A stretch of 6,118 nt of DNA, from NCBI GenBank assembly GCA_011051635.1, contig DRKV01000047.1, forward strand, positions 1-6,118. Direction: 5' to 3'. The position numbers were made by a program, and so were the translations under genes. The notes under the pieces are model-generated. The model had not been told where the DNA came from, searched no databases, and was given only the letters and a program-made list of their open reading frames with translations. Shown here piece by piece: positions 1 through 3,309 of this stretch; the stretch's first letter is position 1; each line of letters starts with the position of its first letter. The stretch is from Chloroflexota bacterium (lineage in GTDB: Bacteria; Chloroflexota; Anaerolineae; Anaerolineales; DRKV01).

Positions 1-121
1 CCCCGTGGATGTCTTCGTCCCCGGCTGCCCGCCCCATGCCGACGTGATTTACCACGTCCTCAGTGAACTGGTCCAGGGGCGCATCCCCGAAATCAAGGAC
101 GAGAAGTTGCATTGGGATTGA
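1..121 (+). CDS. hoxY: [NiFe]-hydrogenase small subunit, C-terminal end (partial, 5' cut by window edge)
   Basis: The frame beginning at base 2 gives 39 residues and stops with TGA at 119-121. The small subunit carries the iron-sulfur cluster that passes electrons between the Ni-Fe site and the diaphorase subunits. The visible piece contains VDVFVPGCPPHAD followed by IYHVLSELVQGRIP. The PGCPP block is the last cluster-ligand motif in HoxY-type small subunits and in the related 20-kDa (NuoB/PSST-like) family; its Cys binds the proximal [4Fe-4S] cluster. The large subunit follows in the same direction, the usual hoxY-hoxH order. The tail after the motif is short, as expected for a cytoplasmic group 3 small subunit without a C-terminal membrane anchor. 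The hoxY name rests mainly on the neighbouring HoxH; another group 3 small subunit is possible from this fragment alone. Confidence 0.85.
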   Translation, partial: PVDVFVPGCPPHADVIYHVLSELVQGRIPEIKDEKLHWD

Positions 122-131
122 GGAATGCCCA

Positions 132-164
132 AGACCTGACAGGTTTCGGAAACCTGTCAGGTCT
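132..164. repeat. Perfect 15-bp inverted repeat with 3-nt loop, just after hoxY
   Basis: The left arm AGACCTGACAGGTTT (132-146) is exactly complementary to the right arm (150-164), separated by CGG (147-149). It begins 10 bp after the hoxY stop. Each arm also holds an 11-bp odd palindrome, ACCTGACAGGT at 134-144 and ACCTGTCAGGT at 152-162, so the element is both an inverted and a near-direct repeat. In RNA it would form a very stable hairpin between hoxY and hoxH. No T-run follows, so it is not a typical intrinsic terminator. I recall similar palindromes dispersed in Chloroflexota and some other genomes, but cannot verify that here. Confidence 0.85.
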
Positions 165-169
165 CAAGC

Positions 170-188
170 GGGCGGGTGCGGGTTAGGG
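170..188 (+). other. G-quadruplex motif in the hoxY-hoxH gap
   Basis: Four GGG runs at 170-172, 174-176, 180-182 and 186-188 are separated by loops of 1, 3 and 3 nt (C, TGC, TTA). This meets the standard rule for a parallel G-quadruplex. The G-rich strand is the coding strand, so the motif would also be present in a hoxY-hoxH transcript. It starts 6 bp after the hairpin. Motif presence is read directly; folding and function are inference. Confidence 0.6.
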
Positions 189-235
189 TGTTGCGGAGTT
201 AGGCGTTGCGAGGTTAGGCGTTAGGCGGTTGCGAG
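182..235 (+). repeat. Degenerate heptamer repeat GTTAGGC / GTTGCGA
   Basis: Seven units are visible: GTTAGGG (182-188), GTTGCGG (190-196), GTTAGGC (198-204), GTTGCGA (205-211), GTTAGGC (213-219), GTTAGGC (220-226) and GTTGCGA (228-234). They are separated by 0 or 1 base, so paired units recur about every 15 bp. The unit length is not a multiple of three, which argues against coding. The block overlaps the end of the G-quadruplex motif. Confidence 0.7.
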
Positions 236-245
236 GTCGGCTGCG

Positions 246-274
246 CCCCAATCCCTGCTCCCCAATCCCTGCTC
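246..274 (+). repeat. Two copies of a 14-bp-period C-rich unit
   Basis: CCCCAATCCCTGCTC occurs at 246-260 and again at 260-274, an exact tandem of period 14. The C runs at 246-249, 253-255, 260-263 and 267-269 have loops of 3, 4 and 3 nt, so the opposite (template) strand carries its own G-quadruplex motif. The style recalls the short tandem repeats of cyanobacteria and Chloroflexota. Confidence 0.7.
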
Positions 275-280
275 TCTATT

Positions 281-328
281 CACCCACTCACCCACTCACC
301 CCCTCACCCCATCCCATCATCCCATCAT
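281..328 (+). repeat. C-rich octamer tract in the hoxH leader
   Basis: Six consecutive 8-bp units fill this stretch: CACCCACT (281-288, 289-296), CACCCCCT (297-304), CACCCCAT (305-312) and CCCATCAT (313-320, 321-328). A further pyrimidine-rich stretch (329-348) runs up to the hoxH ATG at 349. Only three G residues occur in the 103 bases of 246-348. The tract shares a 14-mer with the hoxW leader (289-302 against 1964-1977) and a 13-mer with the vkor leader (315-327 against 2662-2674). Confidence 0.8.
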
Positions 329-348
329 CTCCCCACCTCCCCCCCGCC

Positions 349-1767
349 ATGCGAAAAATAACCATCGAACCCGTCACCCGCATCGAAGGACACGCCAAAA
401 TCACCATTTACCTGGATGAGCAGGGCAATGTTGACCATTCCTACCTGCACATCAACGAGTTCCGCGGCTTCGAAAAGTTCTGCGAAGGGCGGATGTTCTT
501 TGAAATGCCGAGCATCACGCCCCGCATCTGCGGCATCTGCCCGGTGAGCCATCATCTGGCAGCCGCCAAGGCCGCCGACCAGATTGTGAACGCCCCGCCG
601 CCGCGTCCCGCCCGCCTGCTGCGCGAGTTGATGCACATGGGACAGGTCATCCAGAGCCACGGGATGCACTTCTTCGAACTGGCCGGGCCGGATTTGCTCC
701 TGGGCTTCGATGCGCCCCCCGAAAAGCGCAACGTGGTCGGCCTCATCCAGGCCAATCGGGAGGTCGCTTTGCAGGCCATCCGCTTGCGGAAATTCGGGCA
801 GCGCATCATCGAAATCCTGGGGAACCGCAAGGTACACCCCAATTTCGCCGTCCCCGGCGGGGTCAACAAGGCCCTCACGCCCCAGGAGCGCGACGAAATC
901 CTGGGGAACTATGCGGAGGCGCTGGCAACCGTCCGGGCGGGATTGGCGATTATGAAGGCCTGGGCGGAGGAGCACCGCGCCGACATCGAGAAATTCGCCG
1001 TCTTCCCCAGCGGCTACATGGGGATGGTCACGCCGCAAGGGGGGCTGGAACTCTACGAGGGGCAAATCCGCCTCGTAGGGCCGCGTGGGGAACCGTGGGC
1101 CGATTTTCAGGGGCAGGATTATCTCACCCACATCGCCGAGCGCGTCGAAGCCTGGAGTTACCTCAAGTTCCCCTACTTCAAGCCCCGGGGCTACCCCGCA
1201 GGGACGTACCGCGTCGGCCCGCTGGGGCGGCTCAACGTGGCGGCGCAGTTGGGAACGCCCCTGGCGGATGCGGAACTGCGGGCTTTCAAGGCCATCAACC
1301 CCGCCGGGCCGGTGGAGAACACCCTTTACTACCACCTGGCCCGTCTCATCGAGGCGCTGTACTGCGTGGAGCGCGTCCACGTTCTGCTGGACGACCCCGA
1401 CATCCTCAGTTCGGAGATTCTCAACCCCCGTCGGGAGATGCAGCCCCGCGGCGTGGGCGTGCTGGAAGCCCCCCGCGGCACGCTTTTCCACGATTATTGG
1501 GTTGATGAGGACAGCAAACTGGAGCGCGTCAACCTGATTGTGGCGACCGGCAACAACAATTGGGCGATGAGCGCCGCCGTGGACAGCGTGGCGAAGACCT
1601 ACATCAAAAACGGGGAGGTGCGCGAAGGCATTCTCAACCGGGTCGAGGCCGCCGTCCGCGCTTACGACCCCTGTCTCTCCTGCTCCACCCACGCCCTCGG
1701 ACAGATGCCCATGCAGGTGCAAATCTTCGCCCCCGACGGGGAGTTGCAGGCGGAGTTGGTGAGGTAG
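349..1767 (+). CDS. hoxH: NAD(P)-linked [NiFe]-hydrogenase large subunit (group 3d type)
   Basis: This 472-residue protein is the catalytic subunit that holds the Ni-Fe(CN)2CO site and interconverts H2 with protons and electrons in the cytoplasm. The N-terminal EPVTRIEGH motif is at residues 7-15. The L1 motif RICGICPVSHH (59-69) supplies C61 and C64. The L2 motif DPCLSCSTH (440-448) supplies C442 and C445. All four metal-ligand cysteines are therefore present. FEKFCEGR (41-48), WSYLKFPYFK (269-278), EAPRGTLFH (373-381) and IVATGNNN (397-404) match what I remember of HoxH from bidirectional hydrogenases. The 24 residues after H448 form the tail removed by the maturation protease, encoded next. 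The ATG at 349 is chosen because homology starts there; an in-frame extension from TTG at 229 would translate only the repeat tract. No Shine-Dalgarno is seen, and CCTCC at 336-340 is instead the complement of one. Assignment to group 3d rather than 3b/3c rests on the overall sequence match. Confidence 0.96.
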   Translation: MRKITIEPVTRIEGHAKITIYLDEQGNVDHSYLHINEFRGFEKFCEGRMFFEMPSITPRICGICPVSHHLAAAKAADQIVNAPPPRPARLLRELMHMGQVIQSHGMHFFELAGPDLLLGFDAPPEKRNVVGLIQANREVALQAIRLRKFGQRIIEILGNRKVHPNFAVPGGVNKALTPQERDEILGNYAEALATVRAGLAIMKAWAEEHRADIEKFAVFPSGYMGMVTPQGGLELYEGQIRLVGPRGEPWADFQGQDYLTHIAERVEAWSYLKFPYFKPRGYPAGTYRVGPLGRLNVAAQLGTPLADAELRAFKAINPAGPVENTLYYHLARLIEALYCVERVHVLLDDPDILSSEILNPRREMQPRGVGVLEAPRGTLFHDYWVDEDSKLERVNLIVATGNNNWAMSAAVDSVAKTYIKNGEVREGILNRVEAAVRAYDPCLSCSTHALGQMPMQVQIFAPDGELQAELVR

Positions 1768-1772
1768 TGTGT

Positions 1773-1807
1773 CATGTGCCACGTATCACGTGTCACGTAT
1801 CACGTGC
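1773..1807 (+). repeat. Heptamer array, block A (CAYGTRY), after hoxH
   Basis: Five units lie in exact 7-bp register: CATGTGC (1773-1779), CACGTAT (1780-1786), CACGTGT (1787-1793), CACGTAT (1794-1800) and CACGTGC (1801-1807). The array starts 5 bp after the hoxH stop. Two CACGTG palindromes (1787-1792, 1801-1806) could pair into a 6-bp stem with an 8-nt loop. No other function is evident. Confidence 0.8.
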
Positions 1808-1822
1808 GGGGGTGCGGTGACT

Positions 1823-1926
1823 GACCGTTGACGTAGACCGTTGACCGTTGACCGTAGACCGCTGGCGACCGACGACCGACCACTGACCACTGACCACTGA
1901 CCGCTGACGACTGACCGCTGACGACT
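1823..1926 (+). repeat. Heptamer array, block B (GACCRYT family)
   Basis: Fifteen consecutive units in near-perfect 7-bp register: GACCGTT (1823, 1836, 1843), GACCGTA (1850), GACCGCT (1857, 1899, 1913), GACCACT (1878, 1885, 1892), GACGACT (1906, 1920), GACGACC (1871), a diverged GGCGACC (1864) and one 6-bp unit, GACGTA (1830-1835). Numbers are start positions. Runs of identical neighbours (three GACCACT) and an alternating pair (GACCGCT-GACGACT twice) suggest copying by slippage. A 7-bp period and the base content argue against coding. Confidence 0.85.
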
Positions 1927-1961
1927 GTACCCTGTACCCCGTACCTTGTACTTTGTACCTC
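1927..1961 (+). repeat. Heptamer array, block C (GTACYYY family)
   Basis: Five units continue block B in the same register: GTACCCT (1927), GTACCCC (1934), GTACCTT (1941), GTACTTT (1948) and GTACCTC (1955). Numbers are start positions. The unit changes family without a break in period. The tract then passes directly into the octamer tract before hoxW. Confidence 0.8.
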
Positions 1962-1963
1962 AT

Positions 1964-2003
1964 CACCCACTCACCCCGTTACCCAGTCACCCAATCACCC
2001 ACC
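1964..2003 (+). repeat. C-rich octamer tract in the hoxW leader
   Basis: Five 8-bp units are in perfect register: CACCCACT (1964), CACCCCGT (1972), TACCCAGT (1980), CACCCAAT (1988) and CACCCACC (1996). The remaining six bases (2004-2009) bring the C-rich stretch to the ATG at 2010. Only two G residues occur between 1964 and 2009. The CCC runs every 8 bp mean that the opposite strand has regularly spaced GGG runs. Confidence 0.85.
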
Positions 2004-2009
2004 CCACCC

Positions 2010-2471
2010 ATGACCCTCATCATCGGCATCGGCAACCCCCTGCGCGGGGACGACGCGGTAGGAGCGGAGGCCATCCGCGCTTTGGAGGTGCGCTCTCTGC
2101 CCCCGCAGGTCAAAACCCTCCACGTGCAGCAACTCAGCATGGATTTGGCCGAGGCGCTGGGCGCGGCTTCCCTCGCAATTTTCATTGACGCCCGCCTGGG
2201 AGACCCGCCCGGCGAACTGCGCGTCCAGAAATTGGAGCCTGACTCCTGTTTGAGCGCCGCGGGGGTCTCTCACTTCTTCGACCCCGCCACCTTGCTGGCC
2301 GCCGTGCAGGCTCTCTACGGGCAGCATCCGAAAGCCTGGCTCTTTTCGGTCAACGCCCAGACCTTTGATTTCGGCGCGCCCCTTTCTCCTCCCGTCCGTG
2401 AGGCCCTCCCCCTGCTGCTCGCCCTCGTCCTGGATATCGTCCACCCGGCGGGCAGTGTCACCCCCGGTTGA
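2010..2471 (+). CDS. hoxW: Hydrogenase maturation endopeptidase (HyaD/HoxW family)
   Basis: A 153-residue protein of the M52 hydrogenase protease family. These enzymes cut the C-terminal tail of the large subunit after Ni insertion, which lets the active site close. The N-terminal GIGNPLRGDDAVG (6-18) is the family signature, with D15 at the position of the first Ni-sensing acidic residue. D60 in FIDARLGD is the second, and H88 in SHFFDP is the third metal ligand by alignment with my memory of HybD. Length is typical of the family (about 150-170). It lies 242 bp after hoxH, its likely substrate gene, across the tandem-repeat region. The ATG at 2010 is chosen because the signature starts three residues later; a longer frame from 1953 would encode only repeat DNA. 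There is no Shine-Dalgarno sequence. The specific hoxW name is inferred from the HoxH neighbour. Confidence 0.93.
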   Translation: MTLIIGIGNPLRGDDAVGAEAIRALEVRSLPPQVKTLHVQQLSMDLAEALGAASLAIFIDARLGDPPGELRVQKLEPDSCLSAAGVSHFFDPATLLAAVQALYGQHPKAWLFSVNAQTFDFGAPLSPPVREALPLLLALVLDIVHPAGSVTPG

Positions 2472-2488
2472 CTGACGAATCTTGTGAT

Positions 2489-2524
2489 GAACGTAGTGAA
2501 CGCAGTGAACGCAGATGACGCTGA
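2489..2524 (+). repeat. Nonamer repeat GAACGCAGT, after hoxW
   Basis: Units in 9-bp register: GAACGTAGT (2489-2497), GAACGCAGT (2498-2506), GAACGCAGA (2507-2515) and a diverged TGACGCTGA (2516-2524). Related sequence (CGCTGAT, TTTACGC, CGCAGA) continues to about 2547. I recall similar CGCAGAT/CGCTGAT repeats as dispersed intergenic sequence in Chloroflexota and planctomycetes; this needs a genome search. The 9-bp period could be read in frame as a tripeptide repeat, but no convincing gene contains it. Confidence 0.6.
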
Positions 2525-2624
2525 TACCCGCTGATTTACGCCGCAGAAGCAGCCCAGGGTGGCAACCGAGTGACAATCAACAGGCCTTTTCCGTGATGGA
2601 AGATGCTTTCCAGACCTGCCAAAA

Positions 2625-2630
2625 TATGAT
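2625..2630 (+). promoter_or_regulatory. Possible -10 element upstream of vkor-hypF
   Basis: TATGAT, one mismatch from the sigma-70 consensus TATAAT, stands in the least repetitive and most A/T-rich part of the gap, about 73 bp before the vkor ATG. No good -35 box is found 16-18 bp upstream (GATGCT at 2602-2607 is poor). A GGGAGGA stretch (2637-2643) follows, but it is 59 bp from the start codon and so is not its ribosome site. It is offered only because vkor-hypF looks like its own transcription unit. Confidence 0.25.
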
Positions 2631-2656
2631 AGAACAGGGAGGATTTCCCACCGCCC

Positions 2657-2696
2657 CATCTCATCATCCCATCACCTCACCATCTCCCCATCTCAC
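2657..2696 (+). repeat. C-rich octamer tract in the vkor leader
   Basis: Five 8-bp units: CATCTCAT (2657), CATCCCAT (2665), CACCTCAC (2673), CATCTCCC (2681) and CATCTCAC (2689). TCCTCC (2697-2702) then abuts the ATG at 2703. The 52 bases of 2651-2702 contain a single G. It is the same kind of tract as in the hoxH and hoxW leaders and shares the 13-mer CATCATCCCATCA and the 10-mer CATCTCCCCA with the hoxH leader. Confidence 0.8.
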
Positions 2697-2702
2697 TCCT
2701 CC

Positions 2703-3293
2703 ATGAGCACCTTCCTCACCCGTTTCTCCCAGGACCCGGTCGGCAACACGCTGGCCGTCATCGTCCTCCTCCTTCTCCTGGCCGGACTGGCCCAGGCCCT
2801 GCTGGCTTTCTCCACCGGCGACCCGCCCAAACGCCGCCCATCCCCCTGGTGGATAGCCGTCCTGGCGCTGGCCGGGGCAGCGGTGGCTTTTTACATGGCC
2901 TACGTGGAAATCAACAAGGTGGAAGCGGTTTGCGGGCCGGTGGGCAATTGCAACTCCGTACAACAGAGCCCCTACGCCACGCTCTTCGGCGTCCTGCCGG
3001 TCGGGGTGTTCGGCATCATCGGGTATCTCGCTATCCTGCTCGTGTGGGCGCTGCAAACCTGGGGACCCGCATCCCTGCGCGTCCCGGCAGCCATTACCCT
3101 GTGGGGAATGACCTTCTTCGGAACCCTGTTCAGCGCCTATCTCACCTTTCTGGAACCCTTCGTCATCGGGGCAACCTGCATCTGGTGCATTTCCTCCGCC
3201 CTCATCGCCCTCGCCTTGCTGTATCTCGAAACGCCCCTGATGCTCTCCATCTGGCAACCGGAAGACGAGGGAGAAGAGGACATCTCCATCTGA
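2703..3293 (+). CDS. VKOR-family quinone-linked thiol oxidoreductase
   Basis: A 196-residue membrane protein of the vitamin K epoxide reductase family. Bacterial members regenerate oxidised DsbA-like thioredoxins and pass electrons to quinone, replacing DsbB. The loop pair C77 and C83, conserved S89 in the block VQQSPYATLFGVLPVG, and the redox motif CIWC (159-162) have the spacing known for the family. Hydrophobic segments lie near residues 17-36, 50-68, 100-118, 128-149 and 159-178. The first is additional to the usual four-helix core. The PPKRRP linker (41-46) should be cytoplasmic, which puts both cysteine pairs on the outer side. There is no fused thioredoxin domain, so a separate partner is expected elsewhere. 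The C-terminal tail is acidic. No Shine-Dalgarno is seen before the ATG; CTCCTCC lies there instead. hypF follows after 16 bp. A direct link to the cytoplasmic hydrogenase is not evident. Confidence 0.93.
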   Translation: MSTFLTRFSQDPVGNTLAVIVLLLLLAGLAQALLAFSTGDPPKRRPSPWWIAVLALAGAAVAFYMAYVEINKVEAVCGPVGNCNSVQQSPYATLFGVLPVGVFGIIGYLAILLVWALQTWGPASLRVPAAITLWGMTFFGTLFSAYLTFLEPFVIGATCIWCISSALIALALLYLETPLMLSIWQPEDEGEEDISI

Positions 3294-3309
3294 AATACCA
3301 GTCCTCTCC

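Noticed and set aside
132..164. Intrinsic terminator
   Set aside because: The stem is strong but no T-run follows on either strand, and the next gene should be cotranscribed. Kept as an inverted repeat only.
183..188. TTAGGG, the telomere repeat unit
   Set aside because: It occurs once, inside a degenerate GTTAGGC-type bacterial repeat; no telomere meaning.
229..348. In-frame N-terminal extension of HoxH from TTG at 229
   Set aside because: The extra 40 residues are Pro/Ser/His-rich translation of the tandem-repeat tract, and homology begins exactly at the ATG at 349.
325..1782. 485-codon open frame antisense to hoxH
   Set aside because: It is a shadow of a GC-rich gene on the other strand, with no recognisable domain.
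1773..2003. CRISPR array
   Set aside because: Units are 7-8 bp and contiguous, with no spacers and no 23-40 bp repeats.
1953..2009. In-frame extension of the hoxW protease from 1953
   Set aside because: It translates the heptamer/octamer repeats only; the family signature starts just after the ATG at 2010.
2515..2706. 63-codon frame before vkor whose stop overlaps the vkor start (ATGA)
   Set aside because: The ATGA overlap suggests translational coupling, but there is no ribosome site, the first part lies in nonamer repeat and the last part in octamer repeat. No domain is visible. Most likely chance.
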